NCBI GenBank assembly: GCA_963793245.1
Contig: CAWBZG010000002.1
Location: forward strand, 62,001 to 126,000
Direction of reading: 5' to 3'
DNA length: 64,000 nt
Origin: CAXBBB01 sp963793245
GTDB lineage: Bacteria > Bacteroidota > Rhodothermia > Rhodothermales > BA12
Shown here: piece by piece, positions 48,295-56,859 of the stretch
How positions within the stretch are numbered: position 1 is the first letter of the stretch
Layout: every line of letters begins with the position of its first letter
Notes under the pieces: generated by a model
Told to the model about the DNA's origin: nothing
Seen by the model: only the letters and a program-made list of their open reading frames with translations
Databases searched by the model: none
Translations under genes and position numbers: made by a program

Positions 48295-48801
48295 CTACTC
48301 GTAGACGATCTCGGCGATGGTCCAGTCCGTGTCGGGGCGCGGACCGGGCAGCTTGACCATATCGCCGACGCGCTTGCCGGTGATGGTCTTGGCGACGGGC
48401 GCGGTAAAGGGAACGCGTCCTTTGGTCGGCGCGGCCTCGTCCACGCCGACGATGACGAACGTGCGCGGCGGTTGCTTGTCTGCCGTCAGCCGAACCGTCG
48501 CGCCGAAGCGGACCTCGTCCTGGGGCTGCGTGGCCGGGTCGACGACGCGCGCCGAGGCGATGCGCTCGGTCAGCAGTTTCATTGTACCGGTCACCTTCGT
48601 CAGTCCCCGTTTGCGCTCGTTGTTATCGGCGGGGAGGGCGCGCAGGGTGTCGCGCTCACTTTCCAGCGCAGACCGCTCGTCTTCGAGCAATCGCAGCCCG
48701 CGTGGGGTGACATAGTTGATCTGACCGGCGGGCAGGGGCGCGCGCGGAGTGACGAGGACGGGATCTTCGACGGCGTCGTCTTTGAGAAAGGCGCGGCTCA
48801 T
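48295..48801 (-). CDS. GreA/GreB-family transcription elongation-type factor
   Basis: This 168-residue protein has an N-terminal coiled coil (QINYVTPRGLRLLEDERSALESERDTLRAL) and a C-terminal GreA/GreB domain (VRFGATVRLTA, TFVIVGVDEAAPTKGRVPFTAPVAKTITGKRVGD). In Gre factors the coiled coil enters the RNA polymerase secondary channel to stimulate transcript cleavage. This protein may be a diverged paralogue, since the acidic tip residues are not obvious by eye. Confidence 0.85.
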   Translation of the reverse strand: MSRAFLKDDAVEDPVLVTPRAPLPAGQINYVTPRGLRLLEDERSALESERDTLRALPADNNERKRGLTKVTGTMKLLTERIASARVVDPATQPQDEVRFGATVRLTADKQPPRTFVIVGVDEAAPTKGRVPFTAPVAKTITGKRVGDMVKLPGPRPDTDWTIAEIVYE

Positions 48802-48870
48802 GAGTTGGGGTGGGAAATAGGCGAGGGCGAGTGATGCTACGCGCGAGGTCCAGACGGAGATCGGATGGCG

Positions 48871-49641
48871 TTACGCGACGGCTCCCGGCTGGCGCACTGG
48901 CGCCGGTTCGTCCTCGCCGCCGATGCGGTTGCGTTCGATCCATCCGCGCCGCTGCAAGTGACGTTCGATCAGCCATCCGCCCAGCGCCCACACTGCGCCG
49001 ATCGTCCAACCCGCCAGCACGTCCGTCGGCCAGTGAACGCCCAGATACACGCGGCTGATGCCGACGCCCAGCGTCAGAAAGATCGCGATTCCTATCACGA
49101 ACACTTTGATGCGTATGCGCGACGCGGCTCGGGCGACGAGCGAGCCGATGGTGAGATAGACGACCGCCGCCGTCGCCGCGTGGCCTGATGGGAAACTCGG
49201 AGAGAGCGCGTTCATCGCATGCGGTACCAGGTCGGGGCGCGGGCGGTGGATGCCGAACTTGAGGATGAACACGACGCCGACGCCGAGCACGATGATCGAT
49301 GCCAGCAGCAAGGCCGCGCGCGGGCGCTGGTCGAGCAGGAAATAGCTCACCGAAACCACGCTCACCAGAGTCGTCACGAACACGCTGCCCATCGCCGTCA
49401 GATCGCGCATGGCCTCTTCGATGGCCGATCCACCGATGGGATCGGCCAGGTCCGATGCGCTGCGGAAAAACAGCAGGATGGCCTCGTCTGCCGTGCGTGC
49501 GTCACCGTCGGCAACCCAGTCGGCGAGTTCGGCGAACGACCATCCGCCCGCCATCAAAGCGGCGACGGCGAGGAGCAGAAACAGGTCTTTCCTGTCGCGT
49601 AAGGTGGAGAAAGCGTGTCGGAGGCGATCGATCAAAAGCAT
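48871..49641 (-). CDS. PAP2-family membrane phosphatase
   Basis: This 256-residue membrane protein has six predicted helices. It shows all three PAP2 signature motifs: KFGIHRPRP, PSGHAATAAVV and SRVYLGVHWPTDVLAGW. Members remove phosphate from phosphatidate, PGP or undecaprenyl pyrophosphate. The active site faces the periplasm; the exact substrate is undetermined. The C-terminal ~30 residues are charged. Confidence 0.93.
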   Translation of the reverse strand: MLLIDRLRHAFSTLRDRKDLFLLLAVAALMAGGWSFAELADWVADGDARTADEAILLFFRSASDLADPIGGSAIEEAMRDLTAMGSVFVTTLVSVVSVSYFLLDQRPRAALLLASIIVLGVGVVFILKFGIHRPRPDLVPHAMNALSPSFPSGHAATAAVVYLTIGSLVARAASRIRIKVFVIGIAIFLTLGVGISRVYLGVHWPTDVLAGWTIGAVWALGGWLIERHLQRRGWIERNRIGGEDEPAPVRQPGAVA

Positions 49642-49861
49642 ATCCTATGACACGCGCGAAAACGGCTGTGGAATGCCGAAATCTGCTTTCCATCCGGCTC
49701 GTTACGCCTGCACGTCATCCGCCAGCGAGAGGGCGACTGCCTGGACGGGCCGCGGTCAGCCTATAACCGCCTCTCCGACCGGTCCGCTGAACGCGATGAT
49801 CCTGCAGCATGGACTGCTGACACTCGACCTCACCCAGCCTGCGTGTCTAGTCGTACAGGCT

Positions 49862-52459
49862 CTAACTGGCCGTCTCCGTAGGAAGGGCAATCGTGACCGT
49901 AGTGCCCTCGCCTACCACACTCTCGACATCAATACGTCCTCCCACGCGCGCGACCAGGCGGCGAGCGATTGTCAGGCCCAAGCCGTTGCCCTCGTGCGAG
50001 CGGTCCAGCCCGCCGGATTGCTGGGCGAACTCGTCGAACACGTGCGGCAGGAAATCCGGCGCGATGCCTACCCCAGTGTCCGTCACGCGGATTGTCACGG
50101 GTCGAGCCTCATCAGAAACGTCGACGGTGACGCTGCCTCGGTCGGTGAACTTGGTAGCGTTGCCGACGATGTGGCCGAGCGCGCTGCTCAGCGCTGGGCC
50201 GTCGGTCCAGGCGTGGAGGTCGGTAGGGCAATGCACGTCTACGGCGATGCCTTTCCGCGTAGCGGTCGAGCGGTGGGCGCGCACGACGGTTTCCAGAAGT
50301 GGGCGCAGGGCTACGTCGGCGAGGTGCACGTCTTCTACTTCGCTTTCGAGCCGTGCGAGGTCGAGGAACGAGTCGAGCGTGTAGAGCAGGCGCTCTCCAC
50401 CCTGCTGCACCATCTCGGCGAACTCGTACTGGTCCGGCGGTACTTCGGATGCGAGCACGTCGGCTGCGCCCAGAATGGCGGTCAGCGGAGTGCGGATTTC
50501 GTGGCTGAGGTTGTCGAAGAACGCCGATTTCGCGCGCACCATTTGCTCGGCGCGGACGCGGGCCTCGCGTTCGGCCTCGTAGCGGCGCATGTGCGTCACG
50601 TCGCGCTGGACGATCACCCAGTGGGTGACGGTGCCGTCCTGGTCGACGACTGGTGCCACGCTCACTTCCGAGTGGATCACCGAGCCGTCCTTGCGGTGCG
50701 TCGGTCCTTCCACGGTGCCCCCCGACGTGCCAGAGAACAGGCGGAAGAATTGCTCTAGTTGATCCGCATCGTTTTCAGGCCCTACGAAGAAGTGAGATCC
50801 GATGGCGGATACGGGAGCCACCTCGTGTCCGTTGATCGAGAAGAAGGCAGAGTTGGCATAAATAGCGACGGGATGACCTAGATCAGGCCGCGCTTCGCAT
50901 ACCACGACACCGTCCGGTGCGGCTTCTACGGCGGATTCGAGCAAGCGCAACCGCTGATCGGTGGCGCGCCGTGCCGTCACGTCCCGCTGAACAGCCACGT
51001 GGTGCGTGAGCGTACCGTTGGCATCGCGCACGTCGGAAATCGACCACTCGATGCTGAACGGCGTGCCGTCCTTGCGGTAGTTGATGGTCTCTCCAAAGAA
51101 GTCGTCGCCGTCGCGCAGGTTCTCGCGCAGGCGCTCGATGACGGCGGGATCGGTATCGGGGCCTTGCATCAGGCGCGGCGTCTTTCCGATGACCTCGTCC
51201 GACGTGTACCCCGTCATCCGTTCGAAGCCGGGGTTGACGAACTCGATCGTTCCGCGCTCGGTCGCATCGGTGATGAGGACGGACTCTGTAGCGTTCTCGA
51301 CGGCAGCTTCGAGCATTCGCAGGCGTTTGTCGACGTGTACTTGGTTGGTCACGTCGAAGAACACGCCATCCAGGTACCGAACCGTACCGTCGGTGTCGAA
51401 GAACGGACGTCCCTGGTCGTGGACCCAGCGGGTCGATCCGTCGGCGTGACGGATGCGGTAGGTGACGTCGTAAGATCCTCGGTTTTGGACGGCAATCCGA
51501 ACAGCCGTGCGTATGTGGGGCAGGTCGTCCGGGTGGACGAGTTGTTTGAACGATTGGGCGTCGGCGCCCTCAAACTGGCTCGTTGCATACCCGCAGATCT
51601 GCTCGAACTGGGCGCTGAGATAGAGCGAGTTCCAGTCGCGGTCGTACGTGCAGCGGTAGACGACTCCCGGAAGGTTGGCGACCAGTTCGTGAAACCGGGC
51701 CTGATTCTCCGCTAGTTCGGCTTCGAGGCGCTTGCGTTTGGAGATGTCGCGCTGGACGGCTACCCAGTGCGTGTAGTAGCCACCGGCGTCGGCGACTGGC
51801 GTGATGGAGAGTTCGACCCAGAAGCGAGATCCGTCCTTTCGGTAGTTGCACAGCTCTTCGGTCACTGGCTCCCAGCGCTTTAGCGTCTCGCGAATCCGAT
51901 CCAGGGCGGCGCGGTCGGTTTCCGGGCCTTGAAAGATGCGCGGCGTTTGGCCGATGAGTTCGCTGCGTGTATAACCGGTTGATTGGCAGAGGGCGTCGTT
52001 GACGTAGAGAATGCGCGGTCCGGGAGCAGTCGTCGGCTCGGCTTCGGTCACAATCACCGAGTCTCCGGCATGACGAGCGGCCAGCCCTCCGAAGAAATCG
52101 GCGTCGGCCTGCGCTTCGTCCGGCGACATCCGTACCAGGCGTCCCGTCGCTCCCTCGAAGCGCCCGTTGGCGTCGAATCGGAGCTGAGTTTCGAGCGTCA
52201 CGAGTCGGTGTCCGCCGTCTGAATGGGCGACGTGGAAGTGGAACGGTTGCCAGGCCGCTTCGAGTCCTCGGCGCATTTCGACCTGTCGCCGCAGACCACC
52301 TAAGTGACGTTCGTGCAGCAGGCGGCCTACCCATCGTCCTCGTATCTCGTCGCTAGAGCAGCCTGTCGCCCGTTCCACGTCAGGACCAACGTGCGTCAGC
52401 CGACCGCGGCGGTCGACCTCGAAGTCTATGGGTGGAGAGGGCGAAGAGGAGCGGGACAT
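49862..52459 (-). CDS. Soluble multi-PAS sensor histidine kinase
   Basis: This 865-residue protein has five consecutive PAS/PAC units (approximately 10-125, 130-250, 255-380, 385-500 and 505-625), with segments such as ILYVNDALCQSTGYTRSELIG and EFVNPGFERMTGYTSDEVIG. HisKA (DNLSHEIRTPLTAILG, His ~655) and a HATPase with DTGVGI and GNGLGLTIARRLV follow. No membrane helix or receiver is present. ATG 52459 is preferred over a TTG 12 bases upstream. The PAS units lack the LOV-type Cys (GQTPRIFQGP, not GRNCRFLQG), so they are probably not flavin photoreceptors. The partner regulator is not in the window. Confidence 0.92.
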   Translation of the reverse strand: MSRSSSPSPPIDFEVDRRGRLTHVGPDVERATGCSSDEIRGRWVGRLLHERHLGGLRRQVEMRRGLEAAWQPFHFHVAHSDGGHRLVTLETQLRFDANGRFEGATGRLVRMSPDEAQADADFFGGLAARHAGDSVIVTEAEPTTAPGPRILYVNDALCQSTGYTRSELIGQTPRIFQGPETDRAALDRIRETLKRWEPVTEELCNYRKDGSRFWVELSITPVADAGGYYTHWVAVQRDISKRKRLEAELAENQARFHELVANLPGVVYRCTYDRDWNSLYLSAQFEQICGYATSQFEGADAQSFKQLVHPDDLPHIRTAVRIAVQNRGSYDVTYRIRHADGSTRWVHDQGRPFFDTDGTVRYLDGVFFDVTNQVHVDKRLRMLEAAVENATESVLITDATERGTIEFVNPGFERMTGYTSDEVIGKTPRLMQGPDTDPAVIERLRENLRDGDDFFGETINYRKDGTPFSIEWSISDVRDANGTLTHHVAVQRDVTARRATDQRLRLLESAVEAAPDGVVVCEARPDLGHPVAIYANSAFFSINGHEVAPVSAIGSHFFVGPENDADQLEQFFRLFSGTSGGTVEGPTHRKDGSVIHSEVSVAPVVDQDGTVTHWVIVQRDVTHMRRYEAEREARVRAEQMVRAKSAFFDNLSHEIRTPLTAILGAADVLASEVPPDQYEFAEMVQQGGERLLYTLDSFLDLARLESEVEDVHLADVALRPLLETVVRAHRSTATRKGIAVDVHCPTDLHAWTDGPALSSALGHIVGNATKFTDRGSVTVDVSDEARPVTIRVTDTGVGIAPDFLPHVFDEFAQQSGGLDRSHEGNGLGLTIARRLVARVGGRIDVESVVGEGTTVTIALPTETAS

Positions 52460-52659
52460 ATACCGGTACAAAAGAAGGCTAATGCTACAATCGGCTAAAT
52501 ACAGTACGACTAAACCGGAGTTTGAGGCGTGACGCTGTTTATGCTAAATCTCACATCTTTGTCTGACCACTCCAAAGCGCCCTAGCCGCAGTAGGGATCG
52601 TGCAGACGCACACGAGCGTAACCTGAGTTCCGTTTTCTCATCAGTCGCCACCGCCCCTC

Positions 52660-54222
52660 ATGAGCGCTGCTCCTCTTGCCCCGTCGCGTCCCCCCGCACA
52701 CTCCGCCACCAACGGCTCCGCCCGTAGTCGACAGTCGTTCGACTCGTTTTTGACTAGCTACCGCGAGCGGCTGGCCCATCTGTTCTCGACGCGCGCCGAC
52801 GCCGATCGCATGGATCAAGCCCGTGCCATTCCGTCGTACGTCCTGAGCGGCGTGAGAGAGACCGATCCGCTTTCGGTCTACATCCCCGAAGCCTACGGCG
52901 GACGCGGCGGCGCCATCGCCGAAGGACAGGCCGTGCTCGAAGCGACAGGCTACCACTCGCTCGCGCTGACGCTGATGGTCGGCATCAACGGCGCGCTGTT
53001 TTTGCAGCCCGTCGGTAAGTACGGCGGCGACGAGGTCAAGCGGCGCACGTTCGACGGCTTCCTGCGGCACAAACGCCTGGGCGGACTGATGATCACCGAA
53101 CCCGGCTATGGCAGCGACGCGCTGGCGATGCAGACCAGTTGGACGCAAACCGCGTCGGGCGACTACCACATCGACGGCACCAAGCACTGGGCCGGACTGA
53201 CCGGCATCGCCGACTACTGGCTGATGACGGCGCGCGCTCAGAACGACGACGGAAGCCTGCGCCGCGACGTGGACTTCTTCGTGGTCGATCAGACCCAGGC
53301 CGGACAGCACGTCCAGGTCGAGGAGGTCTATCCCAACTTAGGCCTGCGCCTGCTGCCGTACGGACGCAACCGCGTCGACGTGCGCGTGCCCCATTCGGCC
53401 AAACTCGAACCCGAATCGACGGGCGTCAAGATGATGCTCGACCTGCTCCACCGCAGCCGCTTGCAGTTTCCAGGAATGGGCATGGGCTTCTTGCGCCGCA
53501 TCTTCGACGAGGCGAGCGAGCACTGCCGCGAGCGCTTCGTCGGCGGTACGTCGCTGATCGACTACGATCAGGTCCGGGCGCGTCTGGCTCGCATTCAGGC
53601 GCAGATCACCTCGTGCGCCGCGCTCTGCCTCGACACGTCCGAAAACGCAGGCGTCGACCTCGACCTGACGCGCGTCGGAATGAAGGCCAATGCGTTCAAA
53701 ACCAGCGTCACCGACTGGATGCAAGACGCCTCGCAGTCGTTCCTGCAACTCATGGGCGGACAGGGCTACCGCAGCGATCACCTGGCCGGACGCGCGACCG
53801 TCGACAGCCGCCCGTTCCAGATCTTCGAAGGCTCGAACGACATCCTCTACCAGCAGATCACCGAGACCGTCGCCAAGGCGATGCGCAAGATGAAGAGCGA
53901 AGGCCTGGGCGACTATCTCCGCAGCGAGCCGACGACCGCACGCGCTGCCACGATGTTCGGCGACCTGCTCGACTTCGACGTCGACTGGAAGATGCCGCAG
54001 CGCAAACTCGTCGACTTGGGCAAAGCCATCAGCCGGATCGTGTCGATGGAGATGACGATCGAGATGGGCGAGCGCGGCTACGACGCCGAACTGATCACCA
54101 ACGCGCTCGACCAGATGCGCGCCGATGTGAGGGGTATGCTCGAAACGTATCGCACCAAGGCTGTCGGTCTCGTCGAAGACGCGTCGGCTCCCGACTGGCT
54201 GGCGCGCGTGCGTCCGGCGTAA
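52660..54222 (+). CDS. Acyl-CoA dehydrogenase family flavoenzyme
   Basis: This 520-residue protein has the acyl-CoA dehydrogenase fold: GLMITEPGYGSDALAMQT in the FAD/acyl-binding middle domain, WAGLTGIADYWLMTA, and the C-terminal helical domain with MGGQGYRSDHLAGR and IFEGSNDILYQQITETVAKAM. A Glu in EGSN is the region often holding the catalytic base. The N-terminal ~25 residues are Ser/Pro/Ala-rich. It should oxidise an acyl-CoA or related thioester with FAD; the substrate is unknown. It is followed by a terminator. Confidence 0.9.
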   Translation: MSAAPLAPSRPPAHSATNGSARSRQSFDSFLTSYRERLAHLFSTRADADRMDQARAIPSYVLSGVRETDPLSVYIPEAYGGRGGAIAEGQAVLEATGYHSLALTLMVGINGALFLQPVGKYGGDEVKRRTFDGFLRHKRLGGLMITEPGYGSDALAMQTSWTQTASGDYHIDGTKHWAGLTGIADYWLMTARAQNDDGSLRRDVDFFVVDQTQAGQHVQVEEVYPNLGLRLLPYGRNRVDVRVPHSAKLEPESTGVKMMLDLLHRSRLQFPGMGMGFLRRIFDEASEHCRERFVGGTSLIDYDQVRARLARIQAQITSCAALCLDTSENAGVDLDLTRVGMKANAFKTSVTDWMQDASQSFLQLMGGQGYRSDHLAGRATVDSRPFQIFEGSNDILYQQITETVAKAMRKMKSEGLGDYLRSEPTTARAATMFGDLLDFDVDWKMPQRKLVDLGKAISRIVSMEMTIEMGERGYDAELITNALDQMRADVRGMLETYRTKAVGLVEDASAPDWLARVRPA

Positions 54223-54245
54223 CCCTGAGCCGTGGGTCCCACGCT

Positions 54246-54280
54246 AACCTGGCAGGTCCGACGGATCTGCCAGGTTTCCT
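54246..54280 (+). terminator. Intrinsic terminator after acyl-CoA dehydrogenase
   Basis: AACCTGGCAG (54246-54255) pairs perfectly with CTGCCAGGTT (54267-54276), followed by TCCTGCC. The U tract is short. Confidence 0.65.
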
Positions 54281-54399
54281 GCCTTCAGGTGCGCGCCTTC
54301 ACCCGGTTTTGCCACGCCTCTCACGCGCGCTGCGCCACAATGAGGCGTCTGATCCGTGTCATCTCCCTCTCCGATCTCGCATCTACTCGCCCGCCGCCC

Positions 54400-54951
54400 A
54401 TGTCCTGGTACGACAAACTCAGCACCTACTTCCCCATCGAAGAGATGAAGTCGAAGGAGCACCTCGAAGCCCTAATCGACGAGCGCGCCGACGTGTACCG
54501 GATGGATCACGACAAGCACCACGTGCTGCTCTACGTCGAGGGGACGGACTTCGTGTTCGTCGACTACCTGCTCGTCGCCAAGGAAGCGCGCGGGATGGGG
54601 ATGGGGCGCAAACTGCTCGACCAGCTCAAAGCCATCGGCAAGCCGATCCTGCTCGAAGTCGAACCCGAAGACTACAAGGACACCGACACCGTCAAGCGCC
54701 ACCGCTTTTACGCCCGCGAAGGCTTCCGCCGCGCCGACCGCGTCAGCTACCGCCGCCGATCCATCGCGACGGGCGAAGTCAATCCGCTCGAAATCCTCTA
54801 CTGGGCGCCCGACCCCGACACGACCGACGCCCAGGTCTACGCGCACATGAAGGCAATCTACGAGCACGTCCACACGTGGCGCGACGACGAGTTTTACGGC
54901 GAATCCTACCAGCCGACGGACGAGGTTCTGCGCCTCTCGGACGACGACTGA
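54400..54951 (+). CDS. GNAT-family N-acetyltransferase
   Basis: This 183-residue protein begins at ATG 54400 (SWYDKLSTYFPIEEMKSKEHL). The GNAT core reads VDYLLVAKEARGMGMGRKLLDQLKAIGKPILLEVEP, with the acetyl-CoA pyrophosphate loop (RGMGMGRK), and then HRFYAREGFRRAD. The C-terminal ~60 residues (LEILYWAPDPD) extend beyond the core. The substrate is unknown. It lies downstream of the terminator following the acyl-CoA dehydrogenase gene and is thus probably transcribed on its own. Confidence 0.85.
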   Translation: MSWYDKLSTYFPIEEMKSKEHLEALIDERADVYRMDHDKHHVLLYVEGTDFVFVDYLLVAKEARGMGMGRKLLDQLKAIGKPILLEVEPEDYKDTDTVKRHRFYAREGFRRADRVSYRRRSIATGEVNPLEILYWAPDPDTTDAQVYAHMKAIYEHVHTWRDDEFYGESYQPTDEVLRLSDDD

Positions 54952-54956
54952 CGCAG

Positions 54957-55310
54957 CTAGACGCTCGGCTTACCAGCGGCATCTTCCGCCTTCGCAGCGG
55001 CGATCTTGCTCTGCACCGACCGGACCGCCGACCACGCGCCTCCGACGACAAGGATCACGACAGCGCCGTACACCCACAGCGGCACGTTTTCGCCCACGAT
55101 CAGCAGATACACGTACGCCGACACGAAGCACGCTCCTGCCGCCAGTGCCGGGACGATCGGACTCCGCTTCCGCCTCACGTTGCGCACTAGCCACGCGACC
55201 GACAGCGCAAACAGCGGAATCGCGCCAACGTAAATGGCCCCAAAGATCAGCGGGTCGACGCCGTATGCATCGCCCAGTCCGAAAAACCAGGTGTGGAGAT
55301 CGTCGAGCAT
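54957..55310 (-). CDS. Small three-helix membrane protein, unknown function
   Basis: This 117-residue protein (ATG 55310) has three hydrophobic segments: LIFGAIYVGAIPLFALSVAWLV, IVPALAAGACFVSAYVYLLIV and VPLWVYGAVVILVVGGAWSAV. Basic residues after the first (RNVRRKRS) indicate the cytoplasmic side. I recognise no family motif. The C-terminus is Lys/Ala-rich. Confidence 0.6.
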   Translation of the reverse strand: MLDDLHTWFFGLGDAYGVDPLIFGAIYVGAIPLFALSVAWLVRNVRRKRSPIVPALAAGACFVSAYVYLLIVGENVPLWVYGAVVILVVGGAWSAVRSVQSKIAAAKAEDAAGKPSV

Positions 55311-55466
55311 GGCGGGGTGCACGAGGCGGAGAAGAAGACGTTGAGCGGGCGTCACACCAAATCCGAGAGCGTCCTTTCGCTATGTCGGTTCGGTAATCGA
55401 CTCAGATTGCCGCGTCGTTTCATTCCTCGCAGCGACTATCCGAGAGCGTACAGCCGGACTTGTGTA

Positions 55467-55556
55467 TCAGAGGACGAATATGCCGCCGTCCATCTGTGTG
55501 ATTTCGGCGGCGTGATCACGCAATAGTTGTTCTACCCAATGCGTGGTACAATTCCC
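55467..55556 (-). pseudogene. C-terminal fragment of DUF5615 PIN-like toxin
   Basis: In the frame offset from the DUF433 gene the minus strand reads GNCTTHWVEQLLRDHAAEIT and then QMDGGIFVL, stop. This is the characteristic C-terminal end of DUF5615 toxins (GNCsT...LLRxHAxEI...F.VL). About 80-90 N-terminal residues, including the catalytic Asp region, are missing. The fragment overlaps the end of the antitoxin gene out of frame. It can hardly be functional. Confidence 0.65.
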
Positions 55557-55735
55557 TGCTCGGCAGCCACGAACGTGCGACGCTCACGGTCGGCTGCGTA
55601 GGAGAGGCTCGCCAGGACGTCCGTGCGACGGAGGTAAGGAAAGTCGTCCAGGATCTCGTCGATACTCATGCCTCGGATGCACGGTTGACCTCCCCGCTTT
55701 CCAGGTTCCATGGTCAGAATGGCTCGGTAGTTCAT
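55532..55735 (-). pseudogene. DUF433 antitoxin, internally deleted
   Basis: This 67-residue protein has the DUF433 pattern (MEPGKRGGQPCIRGM at the start, EILDDFPYLRRTDVLASLSYAADRERR). The ~15-20 residues normally between RGM-RITV...DVLxxLAxG and the SIDEIL segment are absent in frame, and the normal C-terminus is replaced by the out-of-frame joint with the toxin remnant. Intact DUF433 proteins partner DUF5615 toxins, and here both genes appear decayed. The preserved frame leaves a protein that might still be expressed. Confidence 0.75.
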
Positions 55736-55807
55736 CGCACTGGTGATTTAACGATTTCAACGGGGTGAAGCCTGCAAGGGTCAGATGCTGTTCGAGAGAC
55801 GCTGAGA

Positions 55808-56731
55808 CTAAACGGGTGGCAAGTCGTGCGCTTCTAGCGCGGCTCGGTCCCAGTCCGAGAGGTCAGCGGCTGCGGTATAGGTGGATTCTAGGAATGTCAA
55901 CAGAGTCGCGTCGGGGTCGGCGGCAGATCGGACGGCGGAGTAGGGGAGGACGAACTCGCCCAGGTCAGCGTGATAGTAGGCGGCGTCGGGGCGCACGTCG
56001 GCGTTGGAATAGCCGTCGGGTTCGGGGTAGGCGTAGCTGTAGAATGCCGGTTCGCCCAATCCTTCTCCAGGCCAGAATCCGGCGCTGCTGACTTCGTGCG
56101 AGTAGGCTTCGCGCATCACGCGGTCGGCCAGTTTGGGAGCGCCTCCGGGGTGGGGTGGAGCGGTCCGGCCCGAAAAGCGGGTGACCGCCAAGTCGAATGC
56201 TCCCCAGAAGAAGTGGACCGGGCTGACTTTACCGACGAATCGGGCACGGAAGTCAGTGAACACGCGGTCGGTCTGCAACAGAATCTGCCACAGGCGATGC
56301 GCAGCGTCGGCATCGTAGCTCGCGTGCTGGTCGTCGTCCGGGAAAGCGGCTACGTCTTCGGCGATTTCGACGGGGACTGGCCATATTGGGGTGTTCAGGT
56401 CGAGGTCTGAGAGCGTCTGTTGCACTCGGTGGTAGAACGCGGCGACGCTCATTGGCTCCAAGGCGAACGCACGCTGTGCGCCGTCGCTGACGTCGACGAG
56501 CACGCGATGGGCGCAGAAGTCGAACGCGATCTCGAACGTGCGCGTGCCGTGCGGCATCGGACCAGTCGTCAGCCCGCGCGAAGTGACGTACAGGGGAACG
56601 TGCCAGCTGTGGTTGATCCACGGCATCCGCGCCAGCCGGATCTTGCCGACGATCTGCGTCCAGCGATGGAGCGTGGCGTAGGTGTCGCGCCAGTTGGAGA
56701 GGGGAAGGGCGGGCCAGTCGGGATGCGGCAT
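55808..56731 (-). CDS. DUF5996 family protein
   Basis: This 307-residue protein matches DUF5996: WPALPLSNWRDTYATLHRWTQIVGKIRLA-type N-terminus, NHSWHVPLYVTSRGLTT, FEIAFDFCAHRVLVDVSDG, KVSPVHFFWGAFDLAVTRFSGR, REAYSHEVSSAGFWPG and YSYAYPEPDG. The many conserved His/Trp/Tyr/Glu residues suggest an enzyme, but no activity is established. ATG 56731 is preferred (family N-terminus MPHPDWPALPL). It is divergent from the next gene by ~130 bases. Confidence 0.88.
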   Translation of the reverse strand: MPHPDWPALPLSNWRDTYATLHRWTQIVGKIRLARMPWINHSWHVPLYVTSRGLTTGPMPHGTRTFEIAFDFCAHRVLVDVSDGAQRAFALEPMSVAAFYHRVQQTLSDLDLNTPIWPVPVEIAEDVAAFPDDDQHASYDADAAHRLWQILLQTDRVFTDFRARFVGKVSPVHFFWGAFDLAVTRFSGRTAPPHPGGAPKLADRVMREAYSHEVSSAGFWPGEGLGEPAFYSYAYPEPDGYSNADVRPDAAYYHADLGEFVLPYSAVRSAADPDATLLTFLESTYTAAADLSDWDRAALEAHDLPPV

Positions 56732-56859
56732 CGGAAGGCAGGTTGTGCTGAGCGTCCCAACCTGCGAGACTCTGCTTGTGTCCGTCTGGAACGGCGATTG
56801 CTCCTGCATCCTGGCCGCGCGGTATTGCTCAGCCGCCGATCCACCATCCGTCTCTATTG

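Noticed and set aside
50700..52000. LOV photoreceptor domains in the five-PAS kinase
   Set aside because: The motif reads GQTPRIFQGP or GKTPRLMQGP; the photoactive Cys of GRNCRFLQG is absent.
53139..55190. A 683-residue frame overlapping acyl-CoA dehydrogenase and GNAT genes
   Set aside because: Arg/Pro-rich out-of-frame shadow across two genes with clear functions.
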